Positions 43,013-51,569 of a stretch of 64,000 bases of DNA are shown here, one piece after another (position 1 is the stretch's first letter; each line of letters begins with the position of its first letter). Origin of the DNA: DASPNM01 sp035626515 (GTDB lineage: Bacteria > Bacteroidota > Bacteroidia > Chitinophagales > Chitinophagaceae); assembly GCA_035626515.1 (NCBI GenBank), contig DASPNM010000035.1, positions 124,001 to 188,000 on the forward strand, in the 5' to 3' direction. The position numbers and the translations under genes are program-made. The notes beneath the pieces were generated by a model. The model was given only the letters and a program-made list of their open reading frames with translations. It did not search any database and was not told the DNA's origin.

Positions 43013-43447
43013 TTAATAATCGTCTTCGTCGTCATCGTCATAGCTTTTGTCGCCAAACAGATCTTTGAATTCATCGTCCTCGAACCGGAAATCATCATCC
43101 TCCTCACCGGCAACGCGCTTGCCGCCTTTCTTGGCTTTCGATTTGGGTATGTCGAATTCTTCAAAGTCGGGATCCCAGTTGTCTTCCTCTTCCGGTTTTT
43201 CCCAATCGTCAAGTTCCTCTACCCCCGAGTCGTCATCATCGTCGTCCTCATCGTCAGCAGCTTTCGACGACGCCAGCTTACCCTTCTTTGCAGTGGCCTT
43301 CACACTTTCTTCTTCAGGTTTTTCATCCTCTTCCTCTTCGTCCTCCATTTTGCTCCTGGGTTTGGAAGTAGGTTTTTTGGCGGCGGCTTTTCCAGGAATA
43401 CCATTCTTCCCCGCGGATCTTTTTTCCTTATCAGATTTTGAGGCCAT
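43013..43447 (-). CDS. Highly acidic low-complexity protein
   Basis: A 144-residue protein: a basic, Lys/Ser-rich first 33 residues (KSDKEKRSAGKNG), then long runs of Asp and Glu (EDEEEEDEKPEEE, DDEDDDDDDSG, DDDDEDDY at the end) split by lysine-rich patches. There is no signal peptide, membrane segment or known fold; it is likely disordered. Between the acidic runs lie aromatic motifs (DDWEKPEEEDNWDPDFEEF) that could bind a partner. Position between purA and pabB on the same strand suggests steady expression. I do not recognise the family. The hydrophobic and serine-rich antisense frames here are artefacts of the repeated GA-rich codons. Confidence 0.72.
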   Translation of the reverse strand: MASKSDKEKRSAGKNGIPGKAAAKKPTSKPRSKMEDEEEEDEKPEEESVKATAKKGKLASSKAADDEDDDDDDSGVEELDDWEKPEEEDNWDPDFEEFDIPKSKAKKGGKRVAGEEDDDFRFEDDEFKDLFGDKSYDDDDEDDY

Positions 43448-43555
43448 AGTCTAAAAGGATTAGCTGCTGTAAAATTTGAACGAAGTTTTTAAATCGCAAA
43501 AAAAATTTTCGATCCTTTTTTGCGTCTCAGGTTTTCCGTTTTTCCGGGGAGGAAA

Positions 43556-44821
43556 TCAGTTTACCCCGAGAATCTGTTCCCTGCCGGGACCATTGGAGAT
43601 GTGGGAAATACCAATGCCAAGATAATCACTTATGAAGCCGATATAGGATTTCATTTTTTCCGGCAGGTCGGAATAATCCTTCATTTCCGACGTCGGCTGG
43701 TTCCAGCCCGGAAATTTTTTGTAAACTGGTTCCGGCTTCAGCCGTTCCATCTGGTACGGGACGTCGGTGGTATCCTTGCCATTCACGCGGTACTTAGTGC
43801 AAACCTCCAGCTCGCCGAATCCGTCGAGCACGTCAACTTTGGTCATGACAATTCCGGTCACGCCGTTGATCATGCACGCGAAACGCAGCGCTACCAGGTC
43901 AATCCATCCACACCGCCGGGGACGCCCGGTGGTGGCGCCATACTCGTTGCCCACCCGGCGAAGCTCTTCGCCCGTGGCGTTGTCGAGCTCAGTAGGAAAG
44001 GGTCCGCCGCCGACGCGCGTGCAATACGCCTTTGTAACGCCGATGACCGACCGGATTTTCTGAGGCGCAACTCCCAGTCCGCTGCACACTCCGGCGGAAA
44101 TGGTATTGGATGAGGTAACATACGGAAAAGTACCGAAATCAATGTCCAGCATGCTTCCCTGTGCTCCCTCGGCAAGCACTTTTTTTCCTGAGCTGATGTG
44201 CTCGTTGATGAAATATTCTCCGTTCACAATGTTCATGCGCCGCAGGAATTCCGCCGCCTCAAAAAATTCTTCCTCCCACGCCCCGATGTCTTCCGTGAAA
44301 CCAAAATTGTCCAGCAGCTTCTGGTGTTTCAGCCGAAGCTTGATGTATGCGGTCGTGAAATTTTTATCGAGCAGGTCACCAACCCGTATCCCGTTGCGTC
44401 CCGTCTTGTCCATGTAGGTGGGAGCTATGCCCTTCAGCGTGGACCCGATCTTCTGGTTGCCTTTGGATAATTCGGCGGCGCGGTCCAGGGCGCGGTGTGT
44501 CGGCAGGATCAAATGCGTGCGTTCGGAAATGAAAAGATTCTTTCGAAGATCCACTCCAAAGGACGACACGATGTCGTATTCTTTCTTAAGAGTAACGGCG
44601 TCGAGCACCACGCCGTTTCCAATAAGGTTAACTGCCTTGTTGTGAAATACCCCGGAAGGTATCTGGTGGAGAACCACCTTTTGTCCATCGATGTAAAGTG
44701 TATGTCCGGCATTGGGACCGCCCTGGAAGCGGGCGATGAGATCATAATGCCGCGCGAAAAAGTCAACAATCTTTCCTTTTCCCTCGTCGCCCCACTGGAG
44801 GCCGAGAATAACGTCAACCAT
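43556..44821 (-). CDS. purA: Adenylosuccinate synthetase
   Basis: A 421-residue GTP-dependent enzyme that joins IMP and aspartate, the first committed step to AMP. The N-terminal VDVILGLQWGDEGKGKIVD phosphate loop with catalytic Asp, GGPNAGHT (catalytic His region) and the ARVGGGPFPTE-type segment (CTRVGGGPFPTEL) are complete. The ATG at 44821 gives the family start; the longer frame upstream is not supported. It sits downstream of the adhesin and rel genes. PurA is inhibited by ppGpp in other bacteria, so the rel neighbourhood is suggestive. Confidence 0.97.
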   Translation of the reverse strand: MVDVILGLQWGDEGKGKIVDFFARHYDLIARFQGGPNAGHTLYIDGQKVVLHQIPSGVFHNKAVNLIGNGVVLDAVTLKKEYDIVSSFGVDLRKNLFISERTHLILPTHRALDRAAELSKGNQKIGSTLKGIAPTYMDKTGRNGIRVGDLLDKNFTTAYIKLRLKHQKLLDNFGFTEDIGAWEEEFFEAAEFLRRMNIVNGEYFINEHISSGKKVLAEGAQGSMLDIDFGTFPYVTSSNTISAGVCSGLGVAPQKIRSVIGVTKAYCTRVGGGPFPTELDNATGEELRRVGNEYGATTGRPRRCGWIDLVALRFACMINGVTGIVMTKVDVLDGFGELEVCTKYRVNGKDTTDVPYQMERLKPEPVYKKFPGWNQPTSEMKDYSDLPEKMKSYIGFISDYLGIGISHISNGPGREQILGVN

Positions 44822-44910
44822 TGGATTATTTGAGATTTGCCAGTATTGCCGGCCCGGCAAAATTACGGGTTCAAACGAGCGGAAAGACCACAACTGCAAT
44901 CAAACCCCAA

Positions 44911-47900
44911 CTACCTGATAAGGGTTACCGTGCCCTGTTTCCGTATGTTGTTTCCATCAATGGTTACTGCTTCGGCAATCCAGACAAATACACCTGTGGC
45001 CTGCTCCTTTCCCGTGATCGTGCCGTCCCACCCCTCATGCAGACGTGTTGTGGAAAATACCAGCTGCCCCCATCGATTATAAACACGGAAGTACTTCAGG
45101 GTTTGAATTCCTACAGGGAAAGGCGTCAGACGGTCATTTCTTCCATCGCCATTGGGGGTGAACGCGGTTGGAATATAAATATCAGGTCCCTTGTAGACCC
45201 GGACCCTCACGTATCCTTCTCCCTGGCAGCCCGCCGGAGTCGTCATTGTGACACGGTAAACCACCACATCGCCGACAGCGCCGATTGTGACGTAAGGATT
45301 GGAAACGTTCGGGTCGCTGAGACCCGTGGCGGGCGACCAGAAATAGCTGAAGTTCGGATTTGGAAAATTGCCGCTCGCACTCAGCTGGAACCGGTCGCCG
45401 GTGTGCGCCACTGTATCAAACGGGAGGGTATTGACCTTGAGCGGGGGCGTCACATCGATGGTCACGGTATCTGCGATAAGCGACGGACATCCATTCGCGT
45501 CCACTACAGAAAGCGTGTATGTGATCGTCCGGGCGGGCCGGCTTACCGGGTTGGCAACTGAAGCGCTGCTGAGGTAGGTGGTCGGCGACCAGCTGTATTG
45601 TGCGCCTCCGGTACCCTGCAGCTGGTAGCTCTGGCCGTAACAAATAGAAACGCCGGGGCCTGCGTCGGGAACAGGTGCGGAACTCACAGTGACAACCAGT
45701 GTATCATTTGCATTGCAGCGGCCGAGTGTAGCCGTAACAATGTACTGGGTAGTGACGGAAGGACTCGCGACCGGGTTAGAAATGCTGGTGCTGCTCAATC
45801 CCGTCGCCGGTGTCCAGGCAAACACAGTCGCGTTGGTATTGAGGCTGAGCTGCGCCGAGCCCCCTTCGCAAATGGTCACGTCCGGTTGCGGAGTCATGGT
45901 CATGTTGTTCGTCATTCCTACAGTCGCGGAGAATGAATAATTGCAGTTCCTGTTGTCACGAACCGTGATCGTGTACGATCCGGGCGCGACATTGAAGACA
46001 TTGGAAGGCTGGAAATTCACGCCATCGACGGAATACTCATAATTCCCATTGCCTCCCGTCGCATTTACCGTGATCCTGCCATCGTTGCCACCGTCGCAGC
46101 TTGCGTTTGCCGTATTTGAATTCGCGGTCAGCGCCGCCGGTTCTGTCACCGAAACCGTGCGTGAAATAGTGCAGCCGTTCACATCCCGGATCAGAACGGT
46201 ATAATTGCCTGCGGCCACGGTAAAGCTGCTTCCGCTCTGCCAGTTCGCGCCACCGTCAATAGAATACTGATAACCGGGTACACCGCCGCCAGCCGCCACG
46301 TTGATCACACCGTTGCTTTGACCATTGCACACAGCAGGAATGCTGCTGACCGTCGCCGTCACCGGAGTTGGTTCATTTACTGAAATCGAAAGCGAACCCT
46401 GGCAACCGTTCCCTTCGCGGAAATAAACAGTATAATTACCGGCTGCCAGTCCGGTAAATACATTGCTGCTTTGCCAGTTCGTTCCGTCCAGCGAATATTC
46501 GAACGGCGGATCCCCGACTGAAGGCTGCGTTACGGTTATGGACCCCGTGTTGCCGCCATTGCAGAGCACATCACCCGCGGTGGCAGTCGTACTGAGATTT
46601 GGTCCCGCTACCACCACTACGCTGATTGGGTTGCTTACGCATCCCACCGCATCGGCGACCACAACGGTATGCGAACCGGCAGGCACGCCGGTAAATGTGA
46701 AAGGCGCCGGTCCCGACTGCGGCGGACCCCCGTTGAGTGAATAGGTGTACGGCGCGGTGCCGGAAGTAGGCGAAACGATAATCGTGCCGTTGCTGGCGCC
46801 GTTGCAGCTCGTAGCTCCTGCCACCGTCAGCGCGTTCAGCACGGGACCCGCGGCCACCACAATGTTATTGATGGTAACGCTGCACCCGTAATTATCAGTG
46901 ATAACCACAGTATGCGTGCCGGCTGGAACATTGGTGAACGTATAGGGATTGCTTCCCGACTGCGGACTTCCGCCGTTTAGCGTGAATGTAAACGGAGCTG
47001 TGCCGGCAGTTGCATTGACTGTAACGGAACCATTGTTCACGGAAGGACAGGACGTCGGCGCGGTGGTGGCGTTACCGGCAGGTCCCGGGCCGGCGGCCAC
47101 AATTACAGTGATCGGAGGCGTGACACATCCTGTGCTGGTTTCGGAAACAACGATTGTGTGGCTCCCTGCAGAAACATTGCTGAAGGTAAAAGGCAGTGAA
47201 CCGGGTACCGGAGCTCCACCGTCGAGAGAAAAACTGTAGGGCCCCGTGCCGCTTGCGCTGGTAATTGTGATGGTACCATTGTTTGTTCCTGCGCACGCGG
47301 TGCCCGTGGACGTAGCCACTGCGGTGAGTGCCGGACCCGCCGCCACATTAACCGAAATCGGCGCCGTCGCGCAGCCGGAAGAAAGATCCGTTACCACCAC
47401 GGTATGATTGCCCGGGGAAACATTACTGAATGTAAAGGGAATGGTCCCAGGCACGGCGGCTCCCCCGTCAAGTGAAAACGTGTAGGGACCCGCGCCGCTT
47501 GCCGAACCGATGACAATGGTGCCATTATTGGCCGCCGGACAGGATGTAGCCGTAGTGGATGCTGTAGCAGTGATCGAATTCTGCACTACGGTAACGTTGA
47601 CCGTCGTGGAACAGGTACCGCTGGCATCGGTGATCTGAATGCTGTGCGGCCCTGCGGACACATTATTGAAAGTATAAGGACTCGGCCCGACTACCGGCGT
47701 TCCTCCATCGAGTATGTACGTGAATGGACTAGTGCCTCCGGACACCGTGATCGTGATGCTGCCTGTGGGAGCGATACAGCCGGTGTTCGTTGCGGTTGCG
47801 GCGGCATTCAGAGCATTCACACGGTTTACCTGGATGGTATCCGAACTGATCAGTTGGTTGCCGGGATTAGCGCAGTCGGAAAAAATTGTTCTGACAACAT

Positions 47901-48882
47901 AGGTGTTGTTTCCCGGCGGTGGGCAAAAATTCTGGTAGCGGATATCGAGCATTCCGGGCACTGTGGTGAGCGTGTCGGCTGTCGCTACCAAAGTTCCACT
48001 GAGAGTAAAGAGCTGTGAACTGACAAACCGTGAACTAGCCCCCGAAGGAGTAAAGCGATGGGCTTCATTGTTCGCCGACCATTGGGCGGGGTTTCTGCCG
48101 GGAACGGGGACGGCCTTGGTCCAGTCCCAGTTCTGAATTCCCATAATAGCGCGACCCGAACTCGTGCTCGCAGTACACAGTGATTTTTGTTCCGTAAATA
48201 TTTCCACAATACCCGTCGACTCGTACAACACCATTTGAAAAGTATTGGGAAAAGATGCGCCGCAGGAACCACCATAAATGCCTACCTGGTAATAACTCAC
48301 AATTACCCTTCTGCACGGCGCCGTGCCTTCCACCCTCCATTCAATCTTTCTGTTTGGCGGACTAGCGCCCGCCGTTGGATCCAGATCGGAGAAGTTTCCC
48401 ATGATCGAGGAGCGCGGGTAATATGGACCGGCCCTCGTGCATTGTCCGCCGCCTCCGGAACCCGGAATCGCCGGACTTGATGCGCTGATGTTGTAACCAT
48501 TATCACAGGGCGCCTGGTTACTCAAATCGAAAGTCATAACCCCATTAGAACCGACAACAAAAGCGTTAAATACCGAATCATAAAAACAAAAGCCGAAAGG
48601 AATATTAATGACATTACTGAACTCATCGTCCGTGTACAAAATCGTCAGTTCGTTTCCACCGGGTGTGCTGTAGGGATAAGGATTGTATGGAATCGTGGTT
48701 AACGTGTAATCCGAGGAAGATTTCAGGTGCGGAACACGGAAAGTCAGCGTGGAGCAGGTCTGGTTGCAGCTCAGGTTGATAATAGTGCCGTTGATGTTCG
48801 TGGGAACGCAGCTTTGGCCGAAACCCGCCGAAACTGCCGCGGAACAAACGAGGAAGAGGAAAGTCCGAATCGATTTCGACAT
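44911..48882 (-). CDS. Giant SprB-repeat adhesin with CHU_C type IX sorting domain
   Basis: A 1323-residue secreted protein. Order: signal peptide (TFLFLVCSAAVSAGFGQ), an N-terminal domain of about 330 residues ending at a cysteine-rich segment, eight repeats of about 78 residues (roughly 357-995), three PKD-like domains, and a C-terminal CHU_C domain (about 1231-1323, PTAFTPNGDGRNDRL and YNRWGQLVF). The repeats have the SprB form: a Cys near the start, GxxPFTFSLDGG, then NVSAGNHTVVVTD and a second Cys. The tail marks export through the type IX system and attachment outside the cell. Likely role: adhesion or gliding. It lies between rel and purA. Confidence 0.93.
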   Translation of the reverse strand: MSKSIRTFLFLVCSAAVSAGFGQSCVPTNINGTIINLSCNQTCSTLTFRVPHLKSSSDYTLTTIPYNPYPYSTPGGNELTILYTDDEFSNVINIPFGFCFYDSVFNAFVVGSNGVMTFDLSNQAPCDNGYNISASSPAIPGSGGGGQCTRAGPYYPRSSIMGNFSDLDPTAGASPPNRKIEWRVEGTAPCRRVIVSYYQVGIYGGSCGASFPNTFQMVLYESTGIVEIFTEQKSLCTASTSSGRAIMGIQNWDWTKAVPVPGRNPAQWSANNEAHRFTPSGASSRFVSSQLFTLSGTLVATADTLTTVPGMLDIRYQNFCPPPGNNTYVVRTIFSDCANPGNQLISSDTIQVNRVNALNAAATATNTGCIAPTGSITITVSGGTSPFTYILDGGTPVVGPSPYTFNNVSAGPHSIQITDASGTCSTTVNVTVVQNSITATASTTATSCPAANNGTIVIGSASGAGPYTFSLDGGAAVPGTIPFTFSNVSPGNHTVVVTDLSSGCATAPISVNVAAGPALTAVATSTGTACAGTNNGTITITSASGTGPYSFSLDGGAPVPGSLPFTFSNVSAGSHTIVVSETSTGCVTPPITVIVAAGPGPAGNATTAPTSCPSVNNGSVTVNATAGTAPFTFTLNGGSPQSGSNPYTFTNVPAGTHTVVITDNYGCSVTINNIVVAAGPVLNALTVAGATSCNGASNGTIIVSPTSGTAPYTYSLNGGPPQSGPAPFTFTGVPAGSHTVVVADAVGCVSNPISVVVVAGPNLSTTATAGDVLCNGGNTGSITVTQPSVGDPPFEYSLDGTNWQSSNVFTGLAAGNYTVYFREGNGCQGSLSISVNEPTPVTATVSSIPAVCNGQSNGVINVAAGGGVPGYQYSIDGGANWQSGSSFTVAAGNYTVLIRDVNGCTISRTVSVTEPAALTANSNTANASCDGGNDGRITVNATGGNGNYEYSVDGVNFQPSNVFNVAPGSYTITVRDNRNCNYSFSATVGMTNNMTMTPQPDVTICEGGSAQLSLNTNATVFAWTPATGLSSTSISNPVASPSVTTQYIVTATLGRCNANDTLVVTVSSAPVPDAGPGVSICYGQSYQLQGTGGAQYSWSPTTYLSSASVANPVSRPARTITYTLSVVDANGCPSLIADTVTIDVTPPLKVNTLPFDTVAHTGDRFQLSASGNFPNPNFSYFWSPATGLSDPNVSNPYVTIGAVGDVVVYRVTMTTPAGCQGEGYVRVRVYKGPDIYIPTAFTPNGDGRNDRLTPFPVGIQTLKYFRVYNRWGQLVFSTTRLHEGWDGTITGKEQATGVFVWIAEAVTIDGNNIRKQGTVTLIR

Positions 48883-48957
48883 AATCAGCAGATCAGTTCC
48901 CGCGCAGAATTTGGTTGAAAAGGAGGAAACAAGATAAGGATTTATCGACGAAAAAGG

Positions 48958-51204
48958 TCAGGAAATGTCTTCTGTATCGTAGCGTTCCACCGCCTCGATA
49001 CCCGGGAGTTCTTTGAGGTTTTGTACCAGGTTGTCCAGCTCCTCCTTGTCGTGCACGTAGAGCTTAATGTTGCCTTCAAAAAGACCCTGCTTTGCCTCTA
49101 TCGTAAGAGCCGCGATATTGATTTTCAGCTCGCCGGAGATCAGGTTGGTGATCTTGTTCACGACTCCCACATCGTCCATGCCGATGATGCGGATACCAGT
49201 GAGGAAAGAGATCTCCTTGTTTCTCGCCCATTTCGTCTTTACCACGCGGTGGCCGTATTGCGCCAGGAGCTTCGCCGCATTGGGACAGTTGGTGCGATGT
49301 ATAGTCAGCCCCTTCCCGGTGGTGATGAAACCAAACACGTCGTCGCCGGGGATCGGCTTGCAGCAATTTGCGAGGTGATAAACGATCCGGTCGCTGCTCT
49401 CCCCGAAAATGATCAGTTCCTTATCCTTGCGCGCCGCCACCTGGTGGTGGGGAATGTATTCGGGCTTTCCCTCCTGGACGGGCCGGACCGGTTTCGGCGC
49501 TTCGATGCGGTCGCCAATCACCTTGAATTCCTTGAGATCTTTCAGGTCAATATTTTTGACCGCGATCGCGTAAAACAGATCCACATTCGAAGGCAGCTTG
49601 TACCACTGCACCAGCTCGTCGATATTGTGCTGGTTGAGCGCCGCCCCTACTCCTTCCAGCTTTCGCTGCAGGGTATACTTCCCTTCATCGGCTACCTTTT
49701 TCTTTTCTTCCTTCAGCGCGTCCCGGATCCTGCCTTTCGCCTTGGAAGTGACCACGAATGTGAGCCAGTCTTCCGAAGGTTTTTGCTTGTTGCTCGTAAT
49801 GATCTCCACCTGGTCGCCGCTGCGCAGTTTGTGGCTGATGGGCACGAGCTTGTGATTCACTTTAGCTCCGATCGTTTTTACCCCGATGGCGGTGTGGATC
49901 GCGAAGGCGAAATCCAGCGCGGTCGATCCGACGGGAAGCATTTTCACGTCGCCCTTCGGCGTGTACACATAGATCTCCTCGGCGAGAAAGCTGGTCTTGA
50001 AGTCCTGCAGAAAATCGACGCTGTCGGTGTCCTGATTTGAGATCACCTCCCGGATCTGGTGAAACCATTTGTCGAAGCGGCTCTCATCCGCGGTATCTTC
50101 TTTGTATTTCCAGTGCGCCGCCAGGCCTTTCTCGGCGATCTCGTTCATCCGGCGCGTGCGGATCTGCACCTCCACCCACCGCCCCTGCGGTCCCATCACC
50201 GTGGTGTGCAGCGCCTCGTACCCGTTCGACTTTGGATTGCTCAACCAGTCGCGCAGGCGTTCCGGCGACGGCGTGTATTCATCCGTGATCATTGAATAGA
50301 CCTTCCAGCAATCCTCCTTTTCGCGATCGGCGGGGGAATCCAAAATGACACGGATCGCGAAAAGATCGTAAACCTCGTCAAAGGCCACCCCCTTTTTCTT
50401 CATTTTGGTCCAGATCGAGTGAATGCTCTTCGGCCGCCCAAAGATTTCCGCGGTAAAATTTCCCTTATCCAGCTTTTCCTTGATCGGACGGATGAATTCA
50501 TTGATGTACCGCGTGCGTTCCCTCTTGGTTTCGGCAAGTTTTTGTGCGATCTCCTTGTAAATGTCCGGCTCCATGTATTTCATCGCCAGGTCTTCCATCT
50601 CCGTTTTGATGGTGTACAGACCCATGCGGTGCGCCAGCGGGGCGTATACATAAACCGTTTCCGAAGAGATCTTGAGCTGCTTTTCCCGCTTCATGCTGTC
50701 CAGCGTGCGCATGTTGTGCAGCCTGTCGGCAAGCTTGATAAGAATCACGCGCGGGTCATCCGTGAGGGTGAGAAGGATTTTCTTGAAATTCTCCGCCTGC
50801 TGTGAAGCATTGACGTCGATAACGTTCGCGATTTTCGTCAGTCCGTCTACGATCCGCGCTATCTCGCTGCCAAATTGCCGCTCCACGTCATCAATGGAAA
50901 TGTCAGTGTCCTCAACCGTATCGTGCAGCAGCGAACAGATCGTGGATCGTACCCCGAGGCCGATCTCCTCCACGCAGATTTTCGCCACCGCCAGCGGATG
51001 CAGAATGTAGGGTTCGCCGCTTTTCCGGCGCATCGTCTTGTGCGCATCCACGGCCATCTCGAAGGCGTTGCGGATAAGGTCTTTGTCGCCCGGTTTCAGC
51101 TTCGACTTGAGGGAACGCAAAAGAGACCTGTACTCCCTAAGGATCAGCTTCTTTTCCTGCTCTTCGTTGAGATTGTATCTGGGCGCCTGCGCTACCGTCT
51201 CCAT
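48958..51204 (-). CDS. rel: Bifunctional (p)ppGpp synthetase/hydrolase (Rel/SpoT)
   Basis: A 748-residue stringent-response enzyme. In order: HD hydrolase domain with the HDTVEDTD motif (H94, D95, E98, D99), so hydrolysis should be active; synthetase domain with GRPKSIHSIWTKM and NPKSNGYEALHTTV; TGS domain (YVYTPKGDVKMLPVGSTALDF); then a zinc-finger/helical part with VYHLANCCKPIPGD and a C-terminal ACT domain. The basic PERLRDWL in the synthetase domain is of the bifunctional type rather than the acidic RelA type. The ATG at 51204 is preferred; upstream codons are serine/proline-rich. It is divergent from tRNA-Leu. Confidence 0.97.
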   Translation of the reverse strand: METVAQAPRYNLNEEQEKKLILREYRSLLRSLKSKLKPGDKDLIRNAFEMAVDAHKTMRRKSGEPYILHPLAVAKICVEEIGLGVRSTICSLLHDTVEDTDISIDDVERQFGSEIARIVDGLTKIANVIDVNASQQAENFKKILLTLTDDPRVILIKLADRLHNMRTLDSMKREKQLKISSETVYVYAPLAHRMGLYTIKTEMEDLAMKYMEPDIYKEIAQKLAETKRERTRYINEFIRPIKEKLDKGNFTAEIFGRPKSIHSIWTKMKKKGVAFDEVYDLFAIRVILDSPADREKEDCWKVYSMITDEYTPSPERLRDWLSNPKSNGYEALHTTVMGPQGRWVEVQIRTRRMNEIAEKGLAAHWKYKEDTADESRFDKWFHQIREVISNQDTDSVDFLQDFKTSFLAEEIYVYTPKGDVKMLPVGSTALDFAFAIHTAIGVKTIGAKVNHKLVPISHKLRSGDQVEIITSNKQKPSEDWLTFVVTSKAKGRIRDALKEEKKKVADEGKYTLQRKLEGVGAALNQHNIDELVQWYKLPSNVDLFYAIAVKNIDLKDLKEFKVIGDRIEAPKPVRPVQEGKPEYIPHHQVAARKDKELIIFGESSDRIVYHLANCCKPIPGDDVFGFITTGKGLTIHRTNCPNAAKLLAQYGHRVVKTKWARNKEISFLTGIRIIGMDDVGVVNKITNLISGELKINIAALTIEAKQGLFEGNIKLYVHDKEELDNLVQNLKELPGIEAVERYDTEDIS

Positions 51205-51404
51205 CTGAAAGGATATAGGGACGAATTTACTGAATTTCGAGGGCGGGGACAATGGAGACACAACGCGGGGCTCGCTCCAAAGTCAACTTAACATTTTCTG
51301 CTTCCTTCGGGAGCGACTGGAACATCCCTGAATTAACTTTTCATTGTCGCACCCACATTAGAGAATACAATGATACGCGCCCTCTTCACGCGCAAAAAAT
51401 GCGC

Positions 51405-51412
51405 TACCTTTG
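51405..51412 (+). promoter_or_regulatory. TAnnTTTG -7 element upstream of tRNA-Leu
   Basis: TACCTTTG is an exact consensus match, 47 nt before the tRNA. With no other consensus box before tig, it probably drives both. Confidence 0.58.
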
Positions 51413-51459
51413 CAACCCTTTTCCATGAGGCCAGGGCTAAGCAACCCCGGCTTCCGGTA

Positions 51460-51541
51460 CCGGATGTGGTGGAATTGGCAGACACGTCAGACTTAGGATC
51501 TGATGCCGAAAGGCGTGGGGGTTCGAGTCCCTCCATCCGGA
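51460..51541 (+). tRNA. tRNA-Leu (TAG)
   Basis: An 82-nt class II tRNA. The acceptor arm CCGGATG/CATCCGG is fully paired, followed by a D-arm (TGGTGGAATTGGCAGACA). The anticodon stem TCAGA/TCTGA has loop CTTAGGA (anticodon TAG). A variable arm (GCCGAAAGGC) and a T-arm with GGTTCGAGTCC follow. The discriminator is A and CCA is not encoded. It reads CTA and neighbouring leucine codons. The first base pair is C-G, less usual than G-C. Confidence 0.95.
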
Positions 51542-51569
51542 CAGTCCGCGAAGCGGATAAATCAATACA

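Noticed and set aside
42983..43441. 152-codon plus-strand frame that looks like a membrane protein
   Set aside because: It is the antisense of the acidic gene: runs of GAC/GAT/GAG read backwards give Val, Ile and Leu codons. The hydrophobicity is an artefact, and the overlapping Ser-rich frame at 43047-43454 has the same origin.
49021..50040. 339-codon frame antisense to rel
   Set aside because: Same reason: the minus strand carries the complete Rel domains and the antisense translation is low in structure.
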